The notes beneath the pieces are model-generated. The model had not been told where the DNA came from, searched no databases, and worked only from the letters and a program-made list of their open reading frames with translations. Shown in pieces: positions 24,229-35,158 of a stretch of 64,000 nucleotides of DNA. Source of the DNA: Cornus controversa (taxonomy: Eukaryota; Streptophyta; Magnoliopsida; Cornales; Cornaceae); assembly GCA_026545225.1 (NCBI GenBank), contig CM048846.1:40497501-40561500 (forward strand). Direction: 5' to 3'. The number at the start of each line of letters is the position of its first letter. Position 1 is the first letter of the stretch. The translations under genes and the position numbers were made by a program.

Positions 24229-25631
24229 CGAAATTCCAATTGATGACTTGGTGATGTATGGAGTGGCAACGAGGTTTCTCAAGGACAACTCATATATAAT
24301 GAAAACTGCAAGATATAGAACACTTGTGTTGGTTGATACCCTAAAGAAATCTCATTTGTTGTTAGAAGGTAAAAGAAGGGACTTCGTTAAAATGCACATC
24401 GTCATTGGAGATGTTGCCATCTCAATTGCATCAAAAGAGGGATTTTTGGCAAAAACAGGTGTTCCAAAGTGCCTAGAGAAAGATGAGTATGAATCCCACA
24501 AGGTAATCTCATTGACGTCTAAAAATATTTCTGAGCTTCCCCTTGAGTTAAAATGTTCAGAATTATGCACCTTGGTATTGGAATGTGACGCTGATCATAA
24601 ACCACAAGTTCAGATAGCTTTTTTAAAGGTACGAAAAAGCTTGAAGCTTTAGATTTGAGTCGTATGCAGCTGCCATCATCACCTCTAAATTTGGTCAACC
24701 TTTGGATGTTGCGTCTATGTCACTGTGAACAAGTGAACCTAGCTTTTCTCAAGAAACTAAGAAATCTCAAGATACTAAGCATTAATGTTTTTTTATCTCA
24801 AAGAGGTGCCTCTTGACATAGGACAGTTGAAGAGCTTACAGTGGTTGGATTTGAGAAGTTGTAGAAAACTCAAGATCATTCCATCAGTTGTCATAAAAAG
24901 TCTATCCAACAGAGGAATATACTTTCCACATGACTTTGGGGGATGGGGTGATGAAAGGAATGCAGGGCTTGATGAACTTAATTCATTGACTCACTTAACC
25001 ACTTTACAAATTCACATAGGAGATGTCATGTTACTCCCCAATGAGCTCTGCTTTAAGTCATTGAATATATTTAAAATATCGATTGGGAGGACTAGTGGTT
25101 TTGATTATGATGAAGAACACTTGGGAGCAAGGATTTGAAACTTGATGATATTACTTTGAGGAAGGAGTTCAATATTTTGATGGCGAAGGCTGAAGTACTT
25201 TTTTTAGAAAGAGTGGAAGGTTTAAAGAATGTGCTTCACTTTAGAGATGGAAAGGGGTTTTTGACTTGAATTATCTTAAAATTGAGGGCTGTAATGACAT
25301 GGATCATCTACTTGGCCAACCAAAATGCAATTTACAGAATGAACGTTCTTTCCGCAAATTAAGTGTGTTAATAGTTAAAAAATGTACGTTGAAATTTCTC
25401 ACAGCAAGAGCTCTTCCACAACTCCAAGAATTAAATATATCGAACTGTGAAATCATGGAAGAAATAATTCTAAATGACGAGGAAGTAATGGATAAAGTTA
25501 TTTTTCATCAATTAAAGAAAATGAAGTTGGCCCTTGTACCAATCCTCAAAAGCATCTGCAACAATATAAAGAAAACATCAAGTAGAGAGTGCAATTATTC
25601 CACCTTTGCACAAGCTCTCTCTAATGATAAG
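24229..25631 (+). pseudogene. gene B exon 1 remainder: end of NB-ARC and first LRRs
   Basis: It starts at IPIDDLVMYGVATRFL, just after the NB-ARC core. The MHDV motif of gene A reads MHIV here, so a key ADP-contacting Asp is replaced. LRRs follow in three pieces separated by single-base indels: gttcagat for gttccagat near 24611, ggatttgaa for gatattgaa near 25132, and gggtttttgac for gggtttcaggac near 25262. A +1 change near 24795 restores the frame in between. The exon ends AAG/GTATGC at 25631, as in gene A. Confidence 0.85.
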
Positions 25632-26154
25632 GTATGCTCTGCCAGTCAAAACATTCTATTTAGTTGCTGAGAACACCTTTTTCTTGAAAAATGTTTGCCA
25701 TATAGCACTTGGAAGTATATTTATTGTAAAAATTTAATCGGCCTATTTCAAAAACTAGTATACGTCTATACAAGTATTCAAGCTTACTAGTATATGTTTA
25801 TACCACTTTGAACCAGGGCTGGTTAGAGTCTCACTTCTCATTCTCTATGATTTTCAATTTCAACAAACCAACTACTACATACAAAAGCTTTTGAAATGGA
25901 GCAAGTAAAAGTGAGCCTTTTGTGGCTCAAAGAATAATGAGTCAAACTTTTCTCTCTTGTAACCTAAATTTAACCTGTATCAAGTACCATGAAGATACCA
26001 CTAAAAATCTTCTATTACATTTTGAAGTGATAGGAGTCAAAAATAGTGAAGGGGGAAAGAAGCTTGTTTACAAGATTTACTAATAGCTGGGGATCAAAGA
26101 TTAAATTTTAAAACCATCCACATAACAGTAATATATATATAATAAATTTTGTAG

Positions 26155-26230
26155 GTTTCATTCTCCGCATTGCCGGAGAAATATAAATTGGATAGCGTTA
26201 CAATGATATGGGACAACCAATTATTCATAG
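26155..26230 (+). pseudogene. gene B exon 2 copy
   Basis: Gtttcattctccgcattgc after ttttgtag is the counterpart of gene A exon 2, with a 6-base deletion. The reading VSFSALPEKYKLDSVTMIW keeps the frame. The following bases do not show the gtaagc donor of gene A, and the sequence appears to run on towards an LRR segment that is interrupted at 26265 by an insertion. Confidence 0.65.
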
Positions 26231-26264
26231 GTATTAGGTCCTGAAGCTGAAGAAGAATCCTTCT

Positions 26265-27079
26265 AGCCTAGGAAGCATAGACATCCCTAAAAAGGCAAAG
26301 AATCCATGTCGGACACGGATACGGACACGCCTCGACACGTGTCCAACACACCAAAGAACGTGTTTGAATTTTTTATTTTTTTTTAATTTTCGAACATGGA
26401 GCGGACATATGTTGGACACGCCAATTTTTTTTCTTCTCTTTTTCCTCTTATTTTCATGAATCTTTTCTCTTCCATGGATTCTTACTTTATTTTTCACTAA
26501 TCCCTAATTTTTTTTCTAACAAAATCCGAATTTTTTTTTTGCATTTCTCTCCTTTTTTTAGCCTCTTTCTTTCTTTTTTCCAGCAAAACACAAGTTTTAG
26601 AAAGGTTGTTTTAACAATTCAACTATAGATCATCTCATCTCTTCATCTTTGTTCTTTTTTACTTTACTTCTTTCTCTTACTGTACAACTGCTATCTTTTA
26701 CATGTGACTTTCTGATGATGCTTTTGTATTTGGAGTAAGCTAGAATGATGTTTAAATGATAAGACTAGTTTTTATTCTAATGTCTCATTTTGAATTGGTT
26801 TTATGACTTTGTGACATCGTTCTCTTATAATTATTGTTGTTGTAGAGTAGATTCAATTGTGTACTTGTCAGTTATAATTTGTGAATTTTTTCTTTGTTAG
26901 GTTGATGAAAAATAATATTACTCTTAAGTATTTAAAGTATATATGACATCAAATATTATATAAAAATAATTATTTATTATTTGTCGTGTCCCCGCCCTGT
27001 CCGTGTCCTAATTTTTTAGGATTTGTTGTGTCCGTGTCATGTCATATCTGTGTCCCGTATCCGTTTCTATGGTTCCTAG
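26265..27079. mobile_element. non-autonomous DNA element inserted in a gene B LRR exon
   Basis: The ends agcctaggaagcatag (left) and ctatggttcctag (right) are inverted. The subterminal zones on both sides are full of gacacggatacggacacg-type words, reversed on the right as gtgtccgtgtc. The flanks are cttct (26260-26264) and cttct (27080-27084), a possible 5-bp target duplication. Without the element the flanking codons join in one LRR frame (ESF / WQLRC). No transposase ORF is present, so I leave the superfamily open. Confidence 0.65.
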
Positions 27080-27668
27080 CTTCTGGCAACTGAGGTGCAT
27101 GGAGATACAAAGTTGTAACAAACTGGTGATTGTGATACCCTCCAATTTGATCCCAAGGTTACAAAATCTGAAAATTCTCGGAGTTTTTCGCTGTGCTTTA
27201 GTGGTATCGGCAGTTGAGATGCTTACTATTAAAAAAGGGTCTGCAAAAGCAGCACCAACAATGGACCTACCTCCGTTACAAAAAAATGAGTCTAAAATCA
27301 CTACCTAAGTTGATGCTCATGGAGTTGAATATAAATGAGCATTCTGATCACAGAGTTGGTGCCTATTCAAACCTAACATCTCTCACCATCGACGGCTGTC
27401 ACGGTTTAAAAAATGTATTGTCATCATCCATAGCAAGAAAACTTCAGCAACTACAAGATTTGAATGTAACATGGTGTAATAAGAGATAAGAGATAATTGC
27501 AGCTAAAACAGGAGAAGGAGAAGAAGAGGTAAGGGATGACGAGATCATTGTGTTCTCCCAATTAAAGAAAATGAGACTCCAACACTTGCGAAACCTAAAA
27601 AGTTTCTGGTCCAGTACCTGTGGATCTAAGAAAGAAGCAGTGGAAGATGACATTCTCCAAACACCATC
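27080..27668 (+). pseudogene. gene B LRR segment plus exon 3 copy
   Basis: WQLRCMEIQSCNKLVIVIP, LIPRLQNLKILGVF and then LTSLTIDGCHGLKNVL and SIARKLQQLQDLNV are successive LRRs. The first two units have no counterpart left in gene A. One extra A in an A-run near 27290 shifts the frame, and TAA at 27487-27489 interrupts the acidic loop. The end before gtatgt at 27669 matches the end of gene A exon 3. Confidence 0.8.
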
Positions 27669-28289
27669 ATGGTATGTATTTACTTTTCAACCTCTTTTGG
27701 GCTCAGTTAGTTATCTTCTATCTTTAGCAATTTTCCTATCACTAAAAAATGAGCAGTTTAGCCCAAGCCCAATCAATTTATGGACGCCCTGTAAATATTA
27801 TACTCACATATATACAACTACTGTTTTACATTTCTAAATAAAAGAAAAAAAATCCTGCAAGTTCAAGCAATTTTATATATGGAGTTAAGATTAATAGTAG
27901 GGGCTATAATAGGTCATAACTCAACCAAACGGAGGCACTAGGCTCAACAACATTAAGGAACCATCCTAATAGACAGTCCAAGGCTTGAACTATAGGGCTA
28001 CAATCGAGCCACACCGAGCCGAGTAGTGGCATGTTTGAGCTCAGCTCGGCAGTGTTGGAGGGCGTTCGAGCTTGAATCGAGCTCCAACCTTAAATGTTCG
28101 AGCTCGGCTTGGTCAAGTTCATGAGCTTTTTGAGCCGTAGCTTTTCGAGCTCGGCTCAAAACTCGTAAAGAGATACAGATCTTACACACACAACACACAC
28201 ATATGTATAGATCTATCATACACATATTACATACACGCATATGCAAAATGCACATATCTATCTAAAGCTAAATTTCCATCAAAAGAAAT
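27669..28289 (+). other. gene B intron 3 start with a gagctcgg-type repeat relic
   Basis: 27685-27750 (ctcttttgggctcagttagt) matches gene A intron 3 near 18140. From about 27990 to 28165 the DNA is rich in gagctcggctcg/cgagctcggct words, a pattern common in non-autonomous plant DNA elements. I could not define its ends. No gene is present. Confidence 0.5.
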
Positions 28290-28559
28290 TTCTTACAAAA
28301 TTATAAAAAGTAGATATCGAAAAGGCTCTTTAAAACTATAAAGGCACTCAGAGGCTATTAATTGCGTACCTGGTATATAGACCATCTCTGTATTTATAGT
28401 GGTCTGATGGGAACGTGTCCTAGTAAAAGACTAGCTCTTCAGTTCTCCAAACTTATTTAGATACAGAAAAATCTTGGTCAAAGCATATCTTCTATCCACA
28501 TCGTTCAAATCATAATTGTCACATCATACATTTTACAATTAGAGTCAAATACTCTATCA
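28290..28559 (-). repeat. Ty3/gypsy LTR, partial
   Basis: On the minus strand it starts TGATAGAGTATTTGAC, has ctataaatac as a TATA box, then ccaggtacgcaattaata and an end similar to the LTR at 38033-38338, which lies in the opposite orientation. The distal end is eroded near 28290. Immediately upstream on the minus strand is a polypurine tract (28573-28560). Confidence 0.75.
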
Positions 28560-28573
28560 GATGCCCCCTGTTT
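28560..28573 (-). promoter_or_regulatory. polypurine tract of the gypsy element
   Basis: The minus strand reads aaacagggggcatc directly before the LTR start. The same motif, aacagggggcatt, precedes the LTR at 38033. This is where plus-strand DNA synthesis would be primed, so 28290-28559 is a 3' LTR. Confidence 0.65.
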
Positions 28574-29189
28574 ATGAGGGTTGTTTTTCAAACCTTAGGA
28601 ACACCTCAATTGGCCCATTGGGCTATAAAAATGGACCTTTGGCCCATGGAAATTTGTTGATCCTCCACCTCAACCAGTCAGTGGGCCCCGAACTTACGAC
28701 CTCTAAAGACTGGGCTATTCTTTTTAGGGACCGGCTCTAGCCAGCCTTGGTAGTCGGCCTAGGACAGCTTTTAGGGCTGGCCCTGGCCAGTTCGCAAGGG
28801 CTGTCCTAGACGGTTCCTAAAGGTTAGCCTTGGACGGCTCCTAAGGCTTGGCCCTGGATGGTTCCTATGGACGCGCCTTCTGGCACTTTCTTACTATGTT
28901 TTTGACCGTTTCCTTTATGACCGTTGCCTTTTGAACGTTGCAATATAACCATTTTCAATAGGAACATTATATCTTGAACGTTACTTAGTGGCCATGCCTA
29001 TATAAACTCTTCAACATCTTTATTTTCTCTTCACTTTCAAATCTCATTCAGCACATGCCCTACTCAATTATTTCTACCCTTTCTCGCTGCTTGTATTTCC
29101 TTTAGCACAACTTCGAGAGAGCCAACTCTAGAAGCCTTCATTCCTTCTTCTCCCCTCTACCACACCCTTAAGTTCATCCATTCCACTAT

Positions 29190-30950
29190 GGCAGACTATA
29201 TTGAGTACCAGGATATTGCTTCTTCGATAATGGACTTGGAGGTGGAGGAATTAGTTGTTCGCTACTCCTTTCCAGACGGAGTCGTAGCCTGAGGCCCTTT
29301 GCCAGCAGACTGGGTTTATTATGTCCATCTGGGGGAGACATGTGTTTACGAGGGTATTCTTATTTGCGGCCTTTAGTTCCCAATCCAAAATTTTACCAAG
29401 GACCTGCTCAAGGCGATCAACCTTTGTCATTCCCAACTCACGCCCAATTCTTGGCGTATCATTATAGCTTCCCTTGTCCTGTGGAAGGCTTGCGGCAACA
29501 GACCTCCACTGTCCGTAAATAAATTTATTTCTTGTTATACTCTTATGAAGAATGACGATTGACGCTATATACAAAGTCGAGCGAGTGGAAAGAACCCGCC
29601 CAAGGCCTGGTGATTATTGACAACAGTTGGCAGGTCAAATTATGGAAGGAGCAATTCATTTTCATTTCTAAGTGCTGGGAGCTTCCTGCTTGCCACATCC
29701 CTCGTTAATGGACTGATGGAGACATTTCTAGTAAGCCTCCCTTTGTCTTCCTTTTTCTTGTTTACATTTTATTGTTTTGCACTTTGCCTATATATAATTA
29801 CTTTTCACTTTATATCCAACTATTAGACCCAAGCCCCTTGTAAACGACGAGGAAGGAAACATGTTGGAGAAATATTACGACCACCTTATGAGGGACACGA
29901 TGGCACTGATCTCGGATGTAGGACTAGTCACACTAGGCTATGCTCCTTGCGTCATTGTAGAGAGACGTGATATAACTTCTCTTCTCTACCCCTCCTTCTT
30001 TCTTTCCTTTGAGAAATTATGCTACATGGACTTACTTGTGAAAATGTGCAGGGTCTTTGCGAAGAAGGCCTGATAAGAAACTCCTTATGCAGGCGAAAGG
30101 CAAATGCATTACGTCTTCCTCTTCCCCTTCTGCACAGAAAAAGCCGCGAAGGCCTGTGGTTGTTAGACCCTATTCTACTGGGAACACTCCTCTTGTTGTT
30201 GTCCCTACCTCGAGGAGCATTCCAAACTCGAGCTCTTTTAAGGCACTTATCACTCCATGGAGCGACAGCATTCCAGACCTGAGCTCTTTTAGGGTGCCGC
30301 TGACTTATTTATTTGGGAGTGGCAGCTCCCAAGTGTCTTTCTCATCTGCTAGTAGTACTGGGTCAATGCTGCCTAAACCAAGATTCGTCGTTGCCAGTGC
30401 CCGATAGTTCATTCTTCAGAATGAACTGGAGTAGGTAGAGGCGCTTACGTTCCCTACATCTACCGGACATCTCTTAGCCAAAATGGCCAAGGTTTGCTCC
30501 TCTTCTTACATTACTTTACTGCTGTCATACTTTAGGCCATACTTTTATGCATATTTTAACGTTGTTAACAGGGCATAACATTCACCCATTCCATCTCTAA
30601 CTGCCTCATGGGGACGGAGGCTGAGTTTGAGAGGCAAAAGATCTTTTACTCAATGTTGAATTTGGAGGTAGAGTCTCTGTGCTCTTCCCATGCCGCTCAT
30701 GTAAGGGAGGTGGGTGTTCTTAACTACCAGCTCTACCGTGAACGGGAGGAACTGACGAGATTGTAAGCTGATTTGCGCGGGATCCAAGCGGTTACGGTTG
30801 AGAAATTTAAGGATTTGCCTATTTTCGATAAGGCCTACAAATAGTCATACATTGAAGGTTTTGAATACTTCTGCGAAGTGGCGCAGGGCAAATGACGAGA
30901 GATGAAATTTTCCCATTTGCAACTTGAGGACCCCGACCCTTGACCCGTTT
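29190..30950 (+). pseudogene. antisense ORF of a gypsy element ('putative gypsy-type transposon' domain)
   Basis: From ATG at 29190 the plus strand reads MADYIEYQDIASSIMDLEV, then a stop, then LKAINLCHSQLTPNSWRI, which recalls the plant 'putative gypsy type transposon' family (Transposase_28). Later pieces (29640-29700, 29860-30410, 30640-30900) look like further exons or decayed coding with a serine-rich linker. A TATA-like cctatataaactc lies at 28997. The frame is antisense to the adjacent LTR and broken by stops. Function in the element is unknown; the family assignment is from memory. Confidence 0.55.
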
Positions 30951-30988
30951 TTTTTAATTACATTATAATATTTTTCCTATCCTAAGAG

Positions 30989-32178
30989 GGGGGAGCGATC
31001 GATGTTAGAGATTTTAGACCTATTAGTTTGATAGGGTGCATTTACAAGCTAATAGTGAAAGTCCTAGTTGCAAGGTTGAAAGGGGTGTTTGACGGGGTTA
31101 TCTGTGATTCCCAGAATGCTTTTGTTGGTGACCGCCAAATTATGGATTTAGTCTCTTTTGCTCGTGAGTGTGTGGATGCTAGGTTGTGTTCTCTGCAAAC
31201 TTAATATAGAGAAGGCCTACAATCATGTGAGGTGGAGTTTCTTGCTTTATCTATTGGAGAGGATGGGCTTCGGAGAGCAGTGGAGGAGGTGGATTAAGTT
31301 TTGCATACCTTTTGTGAGATTCTCAGTTCTAGTGAATGGATCTTATTCTGGTTTTTTTAGTAGCTCTCGAGTCTGGAGGCAGGGGGACCCGCTTTCCACC
31401 TTTCTATTCAATATTGTGATGGTGGCTCTCAGTAGGATGTTGAGGAGGGTTGTGGACAGGGGTGCACAAAGAACTAGTGGAACCGGAACTAGAACCGGAA
31501 CCGTAGTTGGACCTAACCGTTCACTACGGTTTTGATTTTAGGTCCAAGTCAAGGAACCGGAACCGTTAAATATATATATATATATAAAGTATAAAATATA
31601 TAATATACAAATAAGTACTAATATCTTCTAAATTCTAGTGTTTTATTTATATATAAAGTATAAAATATATAATATATAGATAAATATTAATAGCTTCTAA
31701 GTTTTAATATTCTATATATTTATATAATATAAAATATATAAATAAATAATAATAGCTTCTAATCTATTGTTATAAGGGGTGAACAAGTATGAGTGTGTAT
31801 CTTGCTAATGTTTAAAAAAAAAAGAAATTGACGAAGAATTGTTGGGAATTGGAACCAGAACCACAAAGAACCGGAACTGGAACTGAATCGAACTCAACGG
31901 CTCCGGTTCCAAAATTAAGGAACTGTTGGAAACGGTTCTAGTTCCGATTCCGATTCCACCAAGAATCATAACGAACCAAATCGTGTGCATGCCTAGTTGT
32001 AGATGCAGGATTGTTCAGAGTAGGCAATGACTCATCTAATCAAGTGGAGATATCACATTAGCTATTTACGGATGACACTTTAGCCTTTTGTGATGCAGAG
32101 GAGTTGCAACTGAGATATTTATGGTGTGTTTTGATTTTGTTTTAGGCTGTCTCTAATCTGAAAATCAATATGGGCAAG
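30989..32178 (+). mobile_element. LINE (L1-type) fragment, 5'-truncated, split by an hAT element
   Basis: Reverse-transcriptase motifs of plant LINEs appear in order: [20 protein letters not shown] (31008), [27 protein letters not shown] (31197), [12 protein letters not shown] and [14 protein letters not shown] (31378), then, beyond the insert, the catalytic FTDDTLAFCDA near 32070. A frameshift near 31195 and several stops make it inactive. The LINE reading stops at VVDRG (31456) and resumes at 32004. Endonuclease and 3' tail are not seen. Confidence 0.85.
31457..31995. mobile_element. non-autonomous hAT element inside the LINE
   Basis: The left end caggggtgcacaaag and the right end, reverse-complemented taggcatgcacacg, are short hAT-style inverted repeats. 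The flanks gttgtgga (31449-31456) and gttgtaga (31996-32003) form an 8-bp target duplication with one difference. The interior is AT-rich with gaaccggaac words near both ends and has no transposase. Confidence 0.8.
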
Positions 32179-32256
32179 AGGATCCTCTCCACATCAGATA
32201 CTCACATCTACATAGATAGTGGTCTCTTTTTCTATATTAGAGTTTTTCATATCGGA

Positions 32257-32477
32257 AGAGGATCCTCTCCAGCCAAATCTCTCTTCTGAATTTCACAGAC
32301 CTCAATCTTGCGGTTTAGATTCAGTCACCTCATCTTCTTGTTCGATTTTAGCACTTACCAATTTAGTTGTAACAGAAATTTTAAATTTGAATTTAACAAG
32401 ATAATGACGTGACTAAATCTAAACCACGTGATTGAAGTCTGCGGAGTTCAGGAGAGAGATTTAGCTTAAGGGGACCC
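32257..32477. mobile_element. small foldback MITE
   Basis: The arms 32271-32343 and 32400-32467 are inverted copies: agccaaatctctcttctgaa pairs with the complement of caggagagagatttagct, and ggtttagattcagtcac with gtgactaaatctaaacc. The spacer is about 55 bp. The word aggatcctctcc occurs at 32179 and again at 32259, perhaps marking an older edge. Confidence 0.7.
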
Positions 32478-32573
32478 TTGTCTTTTCACATCAGTTGGTT
32501 TTAAGTTGGGTGAAAGAATGTTGTCAATTATATCATTTTCTATTAATAAAATCAAAAGATTGATATTTTGCAG

Positions 32574-32951
32574 GTCAAATTTCCTTCTTTGGAGGAGTTT
32601 ATTTATCAACGAAGCAAAAATAACATGAAGGAGATTTGGAATAGCACTGTTTGAACCGACTCGTTTTGCAAACGAAGAAGGTTGGCAGTGTCTCATTGTG
32701 ATGAACTATTAAGTGTTGTTCCATTAAAATTGTTTGGAAGTTTCCAGAACTTGGAACAACTTCGGATAAGTTATTGTCCCTCCCTGGAAGAGGTATTTAA
32801 AGTTGAAGGAGGGTCAAATTATGCCGAGGAAGGAATAGTTGCAAGAGATAAAGATATATAAAAAGAATTGGAGACTATTTCTGAATTGTCTTCCTCAGTA
32901 ACCATGGAAATAACAGGCAGTCCTAAATTGAAATCTGTTGCTGTGGAAAAG
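32574..32951 (+). pseudogene. gene B exon 4 copy
   Basis: It begins VKFPSLEEFIYQ after attttgcag and follows gene A exon 4 through SFQNLEQLRISYCPSLEEVF and the acidic loop to KLKSVAVEK. Stops occur after WNSTV (near 32653) and after RDKDI (near 32859). The donor after the last AAG is lost (cttcta instead of gtacgt). Confidence 0.82.
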
Positions 32952-34801
32952 CTTCTAGTATTACTTAACTATCAAAAATTTAAAAAAATTCTACTTTTTC
33001 CTCCTATCAATCACCACCGGAATGTTCTTGCTGTTCTCCAACGGCCATTGTTTGCAATTTAGTTGCATTTAGGATAGGCTGTATGGGCTTCCAAGGATTG
33101 TAAGGCTTTACGCCTTTCTTTGGGCCTTGTATGGGCTTCGAAGAATTGCAAGGCTTATGCCTCTGTTTGGGCCTTTTACAATATTTATATATACATACGA
33201 TTAACCCTTACTTTTAAAAATAAATAAATAATAGATAAATAATAAATCAAGAAGTCCTGTCATTTTTCTATATACTTTTATACATATATAATTTTTTTCA
33301 TATTAATTCTAAACCGTACGTTCCAACTTTGCAGTTTGTAATTCTTTTGTTCACAATTTAATTTTCCTTAACAAAATTTTTAATTATTTTTTATTTGAAT
33401 TTTTTTTAGTATTTTTTTTTATATTTTTAGAAAGACCAATTATTTAATAGTTAAAATCTATAAATTGACATAAATAAAATGAATTGCTAAGAAAAATATA
33501 AACATGTTAACTTTGAATAGTTTTTTTAAAAAAATTATTTTGTAGAACAAGTCCATTTTTGCACGAAGACTAATTGCAAAAAAGCAATTCTAATTTAAGA
33601 ATGGTAGGAATGGAAGATTGAGAAGTTTAAAATTTATTTAGGAAAAAAGGTTTCAAAAGTAGGACGCATTCTTATTGGAGCTTTACAAGATAGTGATGTT
33701 AAAAAGTGAAAAGTAGTATCCCTAGCGAATTTTCCCATGGGAAAAAAAAAAAAAAAAAAAAGCCAAATACGAGTATGGTAGATTAAATTAACATAAACAT
33801 AGTCTCAAATGAAATGTTATGTTGAAAATTTTAACATAAAATTAATCTTGTCATCCTTTGAACTACGTTTTCTAAATTGGATTGCATTTTGATGGATTAA
33901 ATTGTAATTACTAATTTTATGGTCAAATTGGTTGTATCCTTTTTAATCTCTAGTTTTTTTTTTTTTAAATTATACTAGAGACTGACGTTTTCCTCAGTCT
34001 CTAGTTAATTTCTTTGGCTTCGGCATGACTCATGAGCATGCCTTTAATTTACTCTTGTTACAAATTAAGATGCCAGGTCAGTCCCATAGTTGGGTACATC
34101 AATTAGACTACCCAATAGATGCCTATACGTGGTTGCATGCTCCAAATATTGGCCTTCCTCGGCACATACCTGGAGACAGGGACGGAGGCAATTAAAGACC
34201 AGGAGGGGCACGTGCCCCCCCGAATGTATATATGTTTTTACCTATATGTATGTATATATATATATATATATTTTAAAACTATAAAATGCCCCCCCTGGCC
34301 CCTGTAATGTGTTTTAACCTTTACTGATGGTGCAAATTTTTTAATGGACCTTCACTTACTGAATAAAGTCCAATAATTCATTGTATAATAAAACCAGATA
34401 TGCGAGATTGAGAGAGAGATTAGGTTACTTCGCATAGCTGCACTACATATCTATATATCATATATGAATAGCTTGGCCGCTTGGGGCCTTGCCGCCTTGG
34501 GTCTTATCTAGTTTTCTTCCAACTCTCTCCAGACCGCGACAAGTGACAATCATTAATTTTCTCCATGAATGTTATAAAGAATCGACTGCGTAATCGAATG
34601 AAAAATCAATTTATGAATGATAGATTGGTTATCTATATAGAAAGAGATATATTTATTAGTAACATAGATAATGAGGCTATCATGCATCACTTCTAAAATA
34701 TGAAAATGCGTCGAGAACAGTTGTAATTGTATTATGAAAATATTATCAATCGATATTTTGGAGCTTCTCTTTGTCAAGTTTTCTTAAGTTTTTCATTTGA
34801 G

Positions 34802-34873
<72 letters not shown>

Positions 34874-35158
34874 ATTACATATGAACAATTTATATTTATT
34901 ATGCTTGTTGATTTTTTTTTTATCAAGTACACTGCCCCCCGTGGAATGAATTCCTGGCTCCGTCCCTGCCTGGAGATGATTTTATTAATTACCACCAGTT
35001 CAATTATATCTTTTTTATTTGAATCGTACTGAAAGGTTTTCCTTGTATAATAAATTAAATATTCTCCTGCCTGGTTAGACCATCTATATATAATAAATGC
35101 AGTATTGCTATGTTTCCTTTGATTGCGAGAGAATTGCTTGAGTGACTGATTTTTGTAG
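32952..35158 (+). other. gene B intron 4, carrying repeats and an hAT element
   Basis: Homologous to gene A intron 4 at its start (atcaatcaccaccggaat near 33007) and end (attaaatattctcctg near 35055). It also contains the ctttgtttgggcct repeats (33070-33185), the 150-bp ctaatttaagaatggt block (33590-33740) and the hAT element at 34177. No gene is present. Confidence 0.6.
34177..34968. mobile_element. non-autonomous hAT element with perfect 8-bp target duplication
   Basis: It begins cagggacggagg and ends ggctccgtccctg, an inverted pair of about 10 bp in hAT style. The flanks are cctggaga at 34169-34176 and cctggaga at 34969-34976, identical. Subterminal C-runs (gtgcccccccg and actgccccccg) mark both ends. 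The 792-bp interior has no transposase but a compound (TA)n(GT)n microsatellite at 34804-34871. Confidence 0.88.
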
